Source of the DNA: Halorubrum aquaticum
Lineage (GTDB): Archaea; Halobacteriota; Halobacteria; Halobacteriales; Haloferacaceae
Length of the DNA stretch: 64,000 nt
Assembly (NCBI RefSeq): GCF_900113615.1
Contig: NZ_FOPZ01000011.1
Span: 1 to 64,000, forward strand
Reading direction: 5' to 3'
Position numbers and translations under genes: made by a program. Below the pieces are notes generated by a model that ran no database searches, had not been told where the DNA came from, and was given only the letters and a program-made list of their open reading frames with translations. Shown here one piece after another: positions 43,372 through 51,448 of this stretch (positions within the stretch are counted from its first letter, which is position 1; each line of letters begins with the position of its first letter).

Positions 43372-43494
43372 ACGGCCGATGCCGCGGGTGCGACAATAAT
43401 ACCACCGGCGTGTTCGGACCGACCGGCACACACAGAGTCAAAGCGCCGTTTGAGTCATACCAACGTCTTTACTCGATCGAGACTTCCCTCACGT

Positions 43495-44532
43495 ATGACG
43501 GAGCGGTCGACGACGAGACGGCGGTTGTTGGGTGCCGGTTGTGCGACCGCGGCCGTCGCGGCCGCGGGCTGTCTGGACCGGTTCGGTTCCGCCGGGAGCG
43601 GAGGCGGGGAAACCGGCGGGTCCGGCGAGCGGTCCCTGCGACTCACCCTGTCCCGTCGGGACGGTTCGCTCCGGGACCGGTACGTGATCGACATCGCCGA
43701 CGCCCGCTCGCCGGACGCCGAGGAGGCCTTCCGGACCACGCTCGAGGGCTCGGCGTACACGACGCAGTACCGAACGCCGTTCCGTTCCACTCCCGACGAT
43801 CCCGCGTACGTGAGGGAGGACGGGACCTACTACCGACTCGGGTCGGTCGTCGTCGACGAGGCGGCCGAGACACGCCCCGTCCTCCGGCTTCGGGACGGAA
43901 CGCGAACCGACGATGCTGACGGATCGGCCGACGGCGACTCGACCACTGACGCGATCGTCGCCGAGGAACTTCCCGAAAGCGACCAACGAGCCGTCGAGAT
44001 CGCGCACATGGCCGCTCGCGCCCGCGACGACGAGGGCGGCGTCCCGTGGGGGTTGGTTCAACGCGGCGGCTACGTCTATCGGTCCGAGAGGGCCGTCGAA
44101 ACGAGCCGGATCCTGTCGGAGGACGGTCCCGACCGCGTCGTCTACCGCGAGATCGAGTACGCCGTCGAGGTCGCCGAAGAGCGGTTTTACGAGCCGATCC
44201 ATCGCGCGACCGTCGAGCCCGTCGCGACGAGTCTCGAGCGAATGGAGGCGATCCTCCGGGCAAAATTCGTCGACGCACGGGTCAACCGTGACGCGCTCTC
44301 CACGGACGAGTCGGAGGTCCTCCGGTCGGCTCGCGGGGACGGCTACGACGGGACGCATCCGTACTCCGAGGCGTACCGGAACGTGTTGACGGCGCTTCAC
44401 GAGCGCGCCTACCTCGACGGCGACGTCGAGAATGACGCCTTCAACGACCCCGAACACGGAACGGGGACGATCCTGTACGGCGACGAGTACTACGAGTACC
44501 GGCTGCGGTTCACGTCCTCGTCCGGGGGATAG
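43495..44532 (+). CDS. Tat lipoprotein of unknown function
   Basis: The 345-residue protein starts with TRRRLLGAGCATAAVAAAGC, a Tat signal with a lipobox (AAGC), so it is exported folded and lipid-anchored. The mature part is a Gly/Ser linker and then mixed alpha/beta segments with RLGSVVVDEAAETRPVLRL, VEIAHMAAR, REIEYAVEVAEERFYEP and a C-terminal GTGTILYGDEYYEYRLRF. I do not recognise the family. The ATG at 43495 is well placed below a tactcg region. The gene ends before the tRNA-Arg zone. Confidence 0.8.
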   Translation: MTERSTTRRRLLGAGCATAAVAAAGCLDRFGSAGSGGGETGGSGERSLRLTLSRRDGSLRDRYVIDIADARSPDAEEAFRTTLEGSAYTTQYRTPFRSTPDDPAYVREDGTYYRLGSVVVDEAAETRPVLRLRDGTRTDDADGSADGDSTTDAIVAEELPESDQRAVEIAHMAARARDDEGGVPWGLVQRGGYVYRSERAVETSRILSEDGPDRVVYREIEYAVEVAEERFYEPIHRATVEPVATSLERMEAILRAKFVDARVNRDALSTDESEVLRSARGDGYDGTHPYSEAYRNVLTALHERAYLDGDVENDAFNDPEHGTGTILYGDEYYEYRLRFTSSSGG

Positions 44533-44550
44533 AACGAACCCCCACGTGCT

Positions 44551-44622
44551 CGAGACGAACGAGGTGAGGAACGGGCACGGTGGGATTCTCACTCGATGGC
44601 GAGACTCACTCCGTTCGTCTCG
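44551..44622 (+). repeat. Inverted repeat enclosing a partial tRNA-Arg duplicate
   Basis: cgagacgaacgaggtga (44551-44567) is nearly the reverse complement of tcactccgttcgtctcg (44606-44622; two mismatches). Between them lies gcacggtgggattc (44575-44588), identical to 44674-44687 at the 3' end of the tRNA-Arg gene, 99 bases away. Partial tRNA 3' ends next to a tRNA gene often mark a past integration; no integrase is present. The segment up to 44670 also holds a second ttcgaatcc fragment on the + strand. Confidence 0.5.
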
Positions 44623-44670
44623 CGTAGTTCGAATCCCTGTGCCGTCACTGCTCGCGTTGCTCGCAGATGA

Positions 44671-44745
44671 CGAGCACGGTGGGATTCGAACCCACGACCA
44701 TCGGATTAGAAGTCCGACGCTCTATCCTAGCTGAGCTACGTGCCC
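44671..44745 (-). tRNA. tRNA-Arg (anticodon TCT)
   Basis: On the minus strand the acceptor arm GGGCACG pairs with CGTGCTC, a D-arm AGCTCAGCTAGGATAGAGC follows, the anticodon stem TCGGA/TCCGA encloses loop CTTCTAA with anticodon TCT, and the T-arm is GTGGG-TTCGAAT-CCCAC. The discriminator is G and CCA is not encoded. It reads AGA (and AGG by wobble), rare codons in this GC-rich genome. No intron is present. A partial copy of the 3' end lies about 99 bases away. Confidence 0.95.
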
Positions 44746-44856
44746 TCGCCCCGACTATCCGTACGGGCAGGTAAAAACCGTCGTGGTTCGGGTCGCCGCG
44801 CCGGTGCCGAGCCCGCAACAGCAAGCCTAAGTCCGCGACGCCGGTAGCTCACGGTA

Positions 44857-45465
44857 ATGAACGTCATCGGTACCGTCGGCCTCCCCGGCAGCGGCAAGGG
44901 CGAGGCGGCGAACGTCGCCGAGGCGGCCGGCGTCCCGGTCGTCGTCATGGGCGACGTGATCCGCGAGGAGTGTCGCGCTCGTGGCTTGGACCCGGCCGAA
45001 CACCACGGGCGAATCGCCGGAGTACTCCGCGAGGAGGAGGGCGACGACGCCATCGCCGCCCGAACGATCCCGCGGATCCGCGAGGCGGCCGAAGAGGGCG
45101 AGACGGACACGGTCCTCGTCGACGGCCTCCGCTCGACCGTCGAGTTGGAGCGCTTCCGCGAGGCCTTCGGCGACGGCTTCACGCTCGTGGCGATCCACGC
45201 CCCCTTCGAACTCCGCGCCGAGCGGCTCGGCGAGCGCGGCCGCGACGACTCCGACTCCGACCTCGAGGCGCTCCGCGAGCGCGACGAGCGCGAGATCGCC
45301 CTCGGGCTGGGCGAGACCCTCGATCACGCCGACGTCGAGATCGACAACACCGGGACGCTCGAGGCGTTCCGCGAGCGGGTCCGGAAGGTACTCGCCGTCG
45401 GCGGGGACGCCGCTGCGCCGGCCGCTCCGGACGCCGACCCCGAGTCTGACGGAGGTCGTCCGTGA
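44857..45465 (+). CDS. UPF0200 AAA/dephospho-CoA-kinase-like ATPase
   Basis: The 202-residue protein has a P-loop TVGLPGSGKGEAANVAEAAG, VVVMGDVIREECRARGLDP, TVLVDGLRSTVELERFREAFG and an Arg-rich lid, HAPFELRAERLGERGRDD. This is the archaeal UPF0200 family, related to dephospho-CoA and nucleotide kinases. Its substrate is unknown. The stop overlaps the GTG of the UPF0201 gene, a pairing that I recall as conserved in archaea, so they probably work together. The tail is Ala/Pro/Asp-rich. Confidence 0.9.
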   Translation: MNVIGTVGLPGSGKGEAANVAEAAGVPVVVMGDVIREECRARGLDPAEHHGRIAGVLREEEGDDAIAARTIPRIREAAEEGETDTVLVDGLRSTVELERFREAFGDGFTLVAIHAPFELRAERLGERGRDDSDSDLEALRERDEREIALGLGETLDHADVEIDNTGTLEAFRERVRKVLAVGGDAAAPAAPDADPESDGGRP

Positions 45466-45914
45466 TCTACAGCGTCGACGTCCGGATCGTCGCACCGGTC
45501 AACGACACCGAGGTGACGGACCGCGTCGCCGACGCGGTCCGGAACGTGTTCCCCGACGCCGAGCCGGCCCACGAGGACGGTCGGCTGGTCGCGGAGACGC
45601 ACACCCTCGACGCCTTCTCCGACGTGCTCCACGAACAGGAGATCCTCGACACCGCCCGCCGCGTGTTCCTGCGCAACTCGACGGACGAGGGGTTCGACTT
45701 CGCGCTCAAGAAGCAGGCGGCCTTCGAGGGGGTCGTCAACTTCGCCGTCGGCGACCCCGACGAACTCGGCGACATCGAGGTCGAGGTTCGGGTGCGCGAG
45801 CCGGACGTCGAGTCGTTCATCGACTACGTCGCGCCCGAGACCGACGAGGGCCGACCGGTCGACCCGGTTCGGGAGTACGGCGACCGGTTCGACCCCGAGG
45901 ACGAGGCGTACTGA
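45462..45914 (+). CDS. UPF0201 RNA-binding-like protein
   Basis: The 150-residue protein reads VDVRIVAPVNDTEVTDRVADAVRNVFPDA, LRNSTDEGFDFALKKQAAFEGVVNF and DIEVEVRVREPDVESFIDYVAP, which is the archaeal UPF0201 family, thought to resemble ribosomal-protein-L5-like RNA-binding folds. It starts with GTG at 45462, overlapping the previous stop. The product is acidic and small. The partner is the upstream UPF0200 ATPase; function unknown. Confidence 0.87.
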   Translation: MIYSVDVRIVAPVNDTEVTDRVADAVRNVFPDAEPAHEDGRLVAETHTLDAFSDVLHEQEILDTARRVFLRNSTDEGFDFALKKQAAFEGVVNFAVGDPDELGDIEVEVRVREPDVESFIDYVAPETDEGRPVDPVREYGDRFDPEDEAY

Positions 45915-45953
45915 CCCACGGCCGAGGCCACGGCTTCCCGTTCTCGATTCCCG

Positions 45954-46535
45954 CTACCCGTCCGCGAGGAGCGACGCGGCCGCGCCGCCGCCCGCACCGA
46001 AGACGGCGGGATAGACGATCCCCGCCAGTAGGCCGGCCGTCGGGAGGATCGGCGTGATGGCTCCGTCACCGATCGAGTAGCCGAAGACCAGGACTCCCAC
46101 GAGCGCGAGCGGGAGGTAGCCGGCGACGACGAACCCGCCCGCCCGAACGCCCTCGATCGGTTCGGTGACGCCCGCGATCCGCCCGACGAGGACGCCGGCG
46201 ACGAGCAGGAGGACGGGGGGGACGAGGTACATCGCCGCGAGCGAACCGGCGTCCGACTCGGCGATGAAGTTCACCACCCGGACCCCGCCGAGCGGGGTCG
46301 GTACCTCCGTGGCGACGACGTGCGCGTTGTAGAACACCCACCCCACAGCCTTCCACGGCGGGATCGGATCGCCGCCGATCAGGTCGGCGACGAAGTTGAT
46401 CCCGCGAAGCGACTCGCCGACCCGTCCGCGCTGGGTCACGAACACGATCAGGTAGCCGAGGACGTACGCCGCGACGCCGCCGAGCGCGCCGACGGCGAGG
46501 TCACGCGTCGTGTCCGAACGGTCAGTGGTCGACAT
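45954..46535 (-). CDS. Multi-helix membrane protein of unknown function
   Basis: A 193-residue protein with about five helices and few charges: LAVGALGGVAAYVLGYLIVFV, AVGWVFYNAHVVATEVP, YLVPPVLLLVAGVLVGRIAG, FVVAGYLPLALVGVLVFGYSIG and LPTAGLLAGIVYPAVFGAGGGAAASLL. The family is not recognised; similar proteins are common in haloarchaea. The start MSTTDRSDTTRD at 46535 reads as a natural N-terminus. Confidence 0.75.
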   Translation of the reverse strand: MSTTDRSDTTRDLAVGALGGVAAYVLGYLIVFVTQRGRVGESLRGINFVADLIGGDPIPPWKAVGWVFYNAHVVATEVPTPLGGVRVVNFIAESDAGSLAAMYLVPPVLLLVAGVLVGRIAGVTEPIEGVRAGGFVVAGYLPLALVGVLVFGYSIGDGAITPILPTAGLLAGIVYPAVFGAGGGAAASLLADG

Positions 46536-46632
46536 GTCCGCCGGTCGTCGCGGACGTGGTAAGTGCTTGGTGGGTCGGCGGCGGCGTCCCGCCTATCTCC
46601 CGATCGACCGGTTCCACGTCACGACCGGGACC

Positions 46633-47448
46633 TCAGTCGTCGCCGGCTGCGGCAGCCTTGCCCGGGTCGACGACGGTCCCGTCGAACTCGTCGACGCCGA
46701 CCCGGTCACACAGGTCGTACAGCGGGCAGGCCTCCGGGCCGTCCAGACACGCGGGCTTGCGCGCCGAGCAGTACTCCCGGCCGAACTGGATCATCGCGGT
46801 GTGACCGAAGCCGCACTTCTCCGGCGGCACCTCGGCCTCGATCGCCTCGCGGACCGCCTCGTGGTCGGCGTCGGGCGGAGCCAGCCCCATCCGCCGGGCG
46901 ATCCGGTGGACGTGGGTGTCGACGGGGAAGACGCCGCCGCGGCCGCCGGCGAAGAGCAGGACGCAGTCGGCCGTCTTCGGACCGACTCCGTCGACGGACA
47001 ACAGGGTCTCGCGGACCTCGCTCGGGTCCCCCTCGGCGACGTACCGGTCGAACGCCTCCGTCGAATCGAACTCCTCGACGGCCCACGCGGCCGCCTCCCC
47101 GATGACCTTCGACTTCCGGTTGTAGAGTCCGGCGGAGGCGATCGTCTCGGCGAGCTCGTCGCGGTCGGCGTCCGCGAGCGTCTCGGCCAGCCGGTCGGCG
47201 GGGCCGTACCGCTCCATCAACGACTCGTGTGCGGGCTGGCTCGCCTTGTCGGAGGTGTTCTGTGAGAGGATCGTTCTGACGAGACACTCGAAACCGTCGC
47301 GACCGCCGTACGCCTTCTGCCAGTACAGCTCGCCGAGTTCGTCGACGACCGCCTCGGCGCGGGAGTCGCCGTCGCCGGGCGCGAACTCGTCGGTCTCGCC
47401 GCCGCCGTCCGGACCGCCACTGATGTTCTCCGCCGGCTCGTCGGGCAT
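46633..47448 (-). CDS. nth: Endonuclease III
   Basis: The 271-residue DNA glycosylase/AP lyase has VRTILSQNTSDK, LLSVDGVGPKTADCVLLFA (helix-hairpin-helix with the catalytic Lys), VDTHVHRIARRMGL (catalytic Asp) and a C-terminal 4Fe-4S segment CSARKPACLDGPEACPLYDLC. The cysteine spacing is C-x6-C-x6-C-x5-C; the bacterial form is C-x6-C-x2-C-x5-C, so four residues are inserted. It removes oxidised pyrimidines. The N-terminal 45 residues are an acidic Gly-rich extension. The ATG at 47448 begins MPDEPAEN. Confidence 0.9.
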   Translation of the reverse strand: MPDEPAENISGGPDGGGETDEFAPGDGDSRAEAVVDELGELYWQKAYGGRDGFECLVRTILSQNTSDKASQPAHESLMERYGPADRLAETLADADRDELAETIASAGLYNRKSKVIGEAAAWAVEEFDSTEAFDRYVAEGDPSEVRETLLSVDGVGPKTADCVLLFAGGRGGVFPVDTHVHRIARRMGLAPPDADHEAVREAIEAEVPPEKCGFGHTAMIQFGREYCSARKPACLDGPEACPLYDLCDRVGVDEFDGTVVDPGKAAAAGDD

Positions 47449-47562
47449 GGCCGTCCGTTGGGCGTGATCGGTCAAAAGGGTCGTGTCCGTGACGGCCGTC
47501 GCCGAACCGGCACGGGAACCCCCCTCCGGCAGGTTGAAACCGATCGGCTCGTAACGGGAACC

Positions 47563-47937
47563 ATGAGCGTCGAACAGGCCCCCATCGAGGAGCTCGGACG
47601 CGAACTCGGCGAGCGGCTCGCCGCGACGCCGGAGTACGAGCGCTTCGAGGAGGCACGCGAGGCGGTCCAGCACGACCAGGACGTCCAGGAACGGATCGAC
47701 GAGTTCGAGCGGATCCGCGCCGAGTTCATGCAGGCGCGCCAGACCGGCGACGCGACCCAATCCGACCTCCATCGCGTCCAGAACGCCCAGGAGGAGCTTC
47801 ACTCCATGCCCGCGATGAGCGAATTCCTCGACGCACAGGACGACCTCTCCGACCGGCTCGAGGCGGTCAACGAGGCGATATCGGAGCCGCTCGCCGTCGA
47901 CTTCGGCGGCGAGGCCGGCGGCTGCTGTCACGACTAG
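47563..47937 (+). CDS. YlbF/YmcA-family protein with C-terminal Cys pair
   Basis: The 124-residue, mostly helical protein fits the YlbF family (LGERLAATPEYERFEEAREAV, HDQDVQERIDEFERIRAEF, LHRVQNAQEELHSMP). It ends in GGEAGGCCHD. In Bacillus, YlbF acts with YmcA and YaaT in a complex with 4Fe-4S clusters that affects RNA maturation and biofilm decisions. A cluster ligand role for CC is an inference. The start is ATG at 47563. Divergent from nth. Confidence 0.83.
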   Translation: MSVEQAPIEELGRELGERLAATPEYERFEEAREAVQHDQDVQERIDEFERIRAEFMQARQTGDATQSDLHRVQNAQEELHSMPAMSEFLDAQDDLSDRLEAVNEAISEPLAVDFGGEAGGCCHD

Positions 47938-47998
47938 CCCGGGAGTTCGATCCCCTCCCGACCGTTCCTTTATTCCGGATGACGACCCACCCCGTCGC

Positions 47999-48712
47999 GT
48001 GATAGCCGTCGCCGGCGGAAAGGGTGGAAGCGGAAAGACGACCACGGCCCTGGGGCTCGCGCGGGCGTTCTCCCGACGCGGCGCACCGGTCGTCGCCGCG
48101 GACGCGGACTGGGACCTCCCGAACCTCGTGGAGCTGGCCGACGAGACCGGGGAGCCGGTCGCGACGCCGGCGACGCCCCGCGAAGCGATCCCCGAAGCGA
48201 CCGGATCGAGAGCCCGATCGACGGTCCTGCGAGTCGCCCGCGGGGAGCGGACGGTCCCCGTCGACCGCTCCGCACCGGTCGTGCTCGACGCGCCGAAGCG
48301 GCCGAGAGAACACGACGCGGCGACCGTCTTCAGCGACCTCGACGACGTCGTCGCCGAGGACACGCCGCTCCTCCTCGACTGTCCGGCGGGCGCCTCACCG
48401 GACGTGGCGGCCCCGCTGCGCGCGGCCGACCGCTGCGTGTTGGTGACGCCGCTCCACCGTCCCGCGCTTCGCGACGCGGTCAAGACCGCAACGATAGCTC
48501 GACGGCTCGGCTGTCCCCCGCTCGGCGTCGTCGTCACGCGCTCGCGGTCGGTTCCGGACGCCGTTTCGGAGCTGTTCGGCTGTCCGGTGCTCGGCCGGGT
48601 CCCGCCGAGTTCGCCGGTGCCGCTCGCGGACGCGGCGGTCGAGGCGGCGTACGACGGGGCGGCGACGGCGCTCGTCGAGGCGTACGGCGCCGATCGGTGG
48701 CGCATCGCATGA
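47999..48712 (+). CDS. MinD/ParA-like P-loop ATPase
   Basis: The 237-residue protein has a deviant Walker A, AVAGGKGGSGKTTTALGLA, VVAADADWDLPNL, LLLDCPAGASPDV, VLVTPLHRPALRDAVKT and VVVTRSRSV. The lysines of KGGSGKTT are the deviant MinD type. Unlike most MinD, its switch II aspartate region reads DCPAG, which is usual. The GTG start at 47999 sits near the window's gene-to-gene boundary after ylbF. The last ATGA overlap would start a longer form of the next gene. Confidence 0.87.
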   Translation: MIAVAGGKGGSGKTTTALGLARAFSRRGAPVVAADADWDLPNLVELADETGEPVATPATPREAIPEATGSRARSTVLRVARGERTVPVDRSAPVVLDAPKRPREHDAATVFSDLDDVVAEDTPLLLDCPAGASPDVAAPLRAADRCVLVTPLHRPALRDAVKTATIARRLGCPPLGVVVTRSRSVPDAVSELFGCPVLGRVPPSSPVPLADAAVEAAYDGAATALVEAYGADRWRIA

Positions 48713-48795
48713 AGCGGCGACGGGGTGGAGGGTCGGGTCGCCGTCGCGTCACCGCCATCGACAGAGCCAAACGTCCACGCGAGTCAGTTGCGCGC

Positions 48796-49422
48796 ATGGA
48801 GCGGCTGCCGACCGGGATCCCGGTTCTGGACAGGGAGCTCGACGGCGGGCTCCCCGCCGGGAGCGTGGTGGCGTTGAAAGCCGACCCGGCCAGCCAGTCC
48901 GAACTCTTCTTGAACACCTTCGCGGGCGTCCGGGAAACGCTGTATCTCACGACCGTTCGGTCGGTCGAGGCGGTCGAAAGCGGGCTCTCCGCGTCGGCCG
49001 TCGAGACCGGCGACCCGGTCGTCGAGACCGTCGACGGCGAGGACCCGATCGAGGACGCGCGCGAACGGCTCCCGTCGATCCCGGACGACGGAACGGTGAT
49101 CGTCGACCCCACGGAACCCCTCGAGGACGCGGATCCGCTCCGATACCGGTCCCTGCTGACGGACCTGGTCGCTCGGACGGACGAGACGGACGCGACGGCG
49201 ATACTCCACGCGCTCAAGACCGGCGACGAGCGGTCCCGAAACCGACTCGTCACCGAGCAGGTCGCGGACGTCGTCTTCGACCTCCGAACCGTGGTCACGG
49301 GGACCGCGATCGAGAACCGCCTCGCGGTGCCGAAGTTCCGCGGCGGGGCGGCCCTCGAGGAGCCGGTCAAGCTCAAACTCACCGACACCGTCTCCGTCGA
49401 CACCAGTCGAGACATCGCGTGA
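48796..49422 (+). CDS. RecA-fold (KaiC/RadA-like) protein with lost P-loop
   Basis: The 208-residue protein begins MERLPTGIPVLDRELDGGLPAGSVV, the usual entry of RecA/KaiC-type domains, then VVALKADPASQSELFLNTFAG in place of the Walker A GPPGSGKT; the Gly, Lys and Thr are absent. A Walker B-like TVIVDPTEPL follows, then LLTDLVARTDETDATAILHALK. It probably does not hydrolyse ATP in the standard way. I use ATG 48796; an ATG at 48709 overlapping the previous stop would add 29 basic residues. In haloarchaea related proteins are annotated DUF7125 (from memory). Confidence 0.78.
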   Translation: MERLPTGIPVLDRELDGGLPAGSVVALKADPASQSELFLNTFAGVRETLYLTTVRSVEAVESGLSASAVETGDPVVETVDGEDPIEDARERLPSIPDDGTVIVDPTEPLEDADPLRYRSLLTDLVARTDETDATAILHALKTGDERSRNRLVTEQVADVVFDLRTVVTGTAIENRLAVPKFRGGAALEEPVKLKLTDTVSVDTSRDIA

Positions 49423-49461
49423 CGGGCGTCGCCGGTCGCCGATTCGCGACGGCCGAACCGC

Positions 49462-49719
49462 TCAGATCGTCCCGGCCGCGAGCACGACGACCCCGACGAC
49501 GACCGCGAGGGTCGCCCAGTTCCGCGGCGCGTCGATCGACCCGTACGGTCCTCCCTTGCGCGTGAAGAGGTACGCGAGGTAAACGGCGAGCGGCGCGAGC
49601 GACGGCAGCGTCCCGACCGAGACGCCCGGGACGACGCTCGAGAGGACGGCGACGGCGACGGTCGAAATGCCCGCACTGGCCGCGACGAGGACGTCCTCGC
49701 GTGCGCGTTCGATTTCCAT
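49462..49719 (-). CDS. Small two-helix membrane protein
   Basis: An 85-residue protein with MEIERAREDVLVAAS at the start, a hydrophobic region about 14-48, a basic TRKGG loop and a second helix [13 protein letters not shown] at the end. I chose ATG 49719 since the longer frame upstream is low-complexity. The family is not recognised. It converges with the RecA-like gene 40 bases away. Confidence 0.72.
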   Translation of the reverse strand: MEIERAREDVLVAASAGISTVAVAVLSSVVPGVSVGTLPSLAPLAVYLAYLFTRKGGPYGSIDAPRNWATLAVVVGVVVLAAGTI

Positions 49720-49822
49720 ACGCGGGCCTGGACGCGGACGTACCCAAAAGGATCGGTTCGGCAGAAACGCTCGAGATCCTGTGGACGGCCCGACGATCCG
49801 GGTCGTCGGCGACGACGGGCGG

Positions 49823-50782
49823 TTACTCCTCGTCGAGCTCGTCGTCCAGCTCGTCCGCGATCTCGTCGGCGTCGACGTCGATGTCTTCGAGGGCCTCCTC
49901 GATGTCGCCGGCACCGGCACCGCCCATGCCGCCCATCATGCCGCCGAGGCCGCCCATGCCGCCGCCCTCGATGACCTCCTCGACGACGACGCGGTCGAGG
50001 TCGAGTCGGCCCATGAGGTCCTGGGCGATCTGCTGTTTCTGGAACATCCACTGCTGGTTCATCTGCATCGACTGGGTGGCCGTGACGTAGAGGACGTCCT
50101 TCTCGACCTCCTCGGTCTCGACGACTTCCTCGCCGTCGTCGTCCTCGGTGACGGTCTCCTCCTCCTCGGTCACGGTCTCGATCCGGACCTCGGGGGCGTC
50201 CTGGAGGTACATTCCCAGCATGCCGGACGCCTTCTCCTCGCGGTCCTCGATGGCCTCGAGCACCTCGTACTCGTACTCGAGGTCCTCGCCGGCCAGCGGG
50301 TGGTTGAAGTCGACGCGGGCGCGGCCGCCGATGATCGTCTCGAGGTGGCCCTGCCGGTTGTCGATCTGGACCTGCGCGCCGGGGTAGCGGCTGTCCTCGG
50401 GGATCTTGTCGGCCTTGACCGTCTCGACCTCGTCGGGGTCGTACTCGCCGAAGGCGTCCTCGGCGGGGACGTCGACCGTACCTTTATCGCCGACCGACTT
50501 CCCGATCAGCTCCTCCTCGACGGACGGGAAGACGTGGCCGGCACCGAGCGCGACGATCCGGGGCTCGAACTCGTACTCCTCGGTGTCGATCTCGGCCTCC
50601 TCGGCGACCTCCTCGTCGGTCGTGTCGATCACGTCGCCGTCGTCGGCCGTCCGGATGGTGTAGGCGAGTCGAACGAAGTCGCCGTCGGCGAGTCCGGCGT
50701 CCTCGGTCTCCGGTTCGGCGTCCGATTCGGCGTCGGCCTCTTCGGCGCTCTCGGCCGCGTCCGCCTGCTCCTGATCGCTCAT
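49823..50782 (-). CDS. slyD: FKBP-type peptidyl-prolyl isomerase, SlyD-like
   Basis: The 319-residue protein has an acidic lead, then FKBP strands VRLAYTIRTADDGDVIDTT, IVALGAGHVFPSVEEELIGKSVGDKGTVDVPAEDAFGEYDPD, and DNRQGHLETIIGGRARVDFNHPLAGEDLEYEYEV, which contains the insert-in-flap segment of SlyD. It is a prolyl isomerase with chaperone activity. After the core a haloarchaeal extension of about 140 residues adds a beta region and a GGGMGGLGGMMGGMGGAGAG linker, ending in an acidic helix. The Gly/Met-rich part is unusual. Gene ends with acidic DDELDEE. Confidence 0.9.
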   Translation of the reverse strand: MSDQEQADAAESAEEADAESDAEPETEDAGLADGDFVRLAYTIRTADDGDVIDTTDEEVAEEAEIDTEEYEFEPRIVALGAGHVFPSVEEELIGKSVGDKGTVDVPAEDAFGEYDPDEVETVKADKIPEDSRYPGAQVQIDNRQGHLETIIGGRARVDFNHPLAGEDLEYEYEVLEAIEDREEKASGMLGMYLQDAPEVRIETVTEEEETVTEDDDGEEVVETEEVEKDVLYVTATQSMQMNQQWMFQKQQIAQDLMGRLDLDRVVVEEVIEGGGMGGLGGMMGGMGGAGAGDIEEALEDIDVDADEIADELDDELDEE

Positions 50783-50872
50783 AGCGGAACATCACCCGTT
50801 ACACTCTTAAGGCGCACGGTTCGGGCCGGAACGTCCCGTCGCCCTTTTGACCGCCGCCGCCGACGCGGACGT

Positions 50873-51448
50873 ATGTACGAGGTCGAGATCAAGGTCCCGG
50901 CGGACCTCGAGGCCGTCCGGGATCGGCTCCGCGAGGCCGACGCCGAACCCGCCGAGACCCGTCGACAGCGCGACGTCTACTACGACGCGCCCCACCGCGA
51001 GTTCGCCGAGACCGACGAGGCACTCCGGGTCCGACGGGAGACCGTGCTCCGCGGGGAGGAAACGGACCACGGAGCGTCAACCGATGCGGAGTCGGTCCGG
51101 CTCACCTACAAGGGTCCGCTCCTGGACGACGACTCGAAGACCCGCGCGGAACACGAGACGGGCGTGGACGACGGCGAGGCGATCTCGAGGATCCTCGACG
51201 GCCTCGGGTTCGAGCCGGCCGCGACCGTCGAGAAGCGACGCGAGTACTGGCGGCTGAACGGGTTCACCGTCGCGCTCGACGCCGTCGACCGCGTCGGCGA
51301 GTTCGTGGAGATCGAGCGGGAGGTCGAAGCCGAGGACGCCATCGGTCCGACCCGGGAGGCCGCGGTCGAGACGCTGGCGACGATCGGGCTCCGCGCGGGA
51401 GACCAGGTCCGCACGTCGTACCTCGGGTTGTTGCTCGCGGACGACTAG
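50873..51448 (+). CDS. cyaB: CYTH-domain protein (class IV adenylate cyclase / triphosphatase family)
   Basis: The 191-residue protein starts with YEVEIKVPADLEAVRDRL, giving the ExExK motif, then QRDVYYDAPHREFAETDEALRVRRE, VRLTYKGPLLDDDSK and VEKRREYW, WRLNGFTVALDAVDRVGEFVEIE: the beta-tunnel charges of CYTH enzymes. It may be a thiamine triphosphatase, inorganic triphosphatase or cyclase; cyaB-like is the usual archaeal name. The last four bases overlap the stop of the convergent MaoC gene. Confidence 0.87.
   Translation: MYEVEIKVPADLEAVRDRLREADAEPAETRRQRDVYYDAPHREFAETDEALRVRRETVLRGEETDHGASTDAESVRLTYKGPLLDDDSKTRAEHETGVDDGEAISRILDGLGFEPAATVEKRREYWRLNGFTVALDAVDRVGEFVEIEREVEAEDAIGPTREAAVETLATIGLRAGDQVRTSYLGLLLADD

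Noticed and set aside
44620-44660. Second tRNA on the plus strand (ttcgaatccctgtgccg)
   Set aside because: Only a T-loop-like fragment is present; acceptor, D and anticodon arms cannot be formed.
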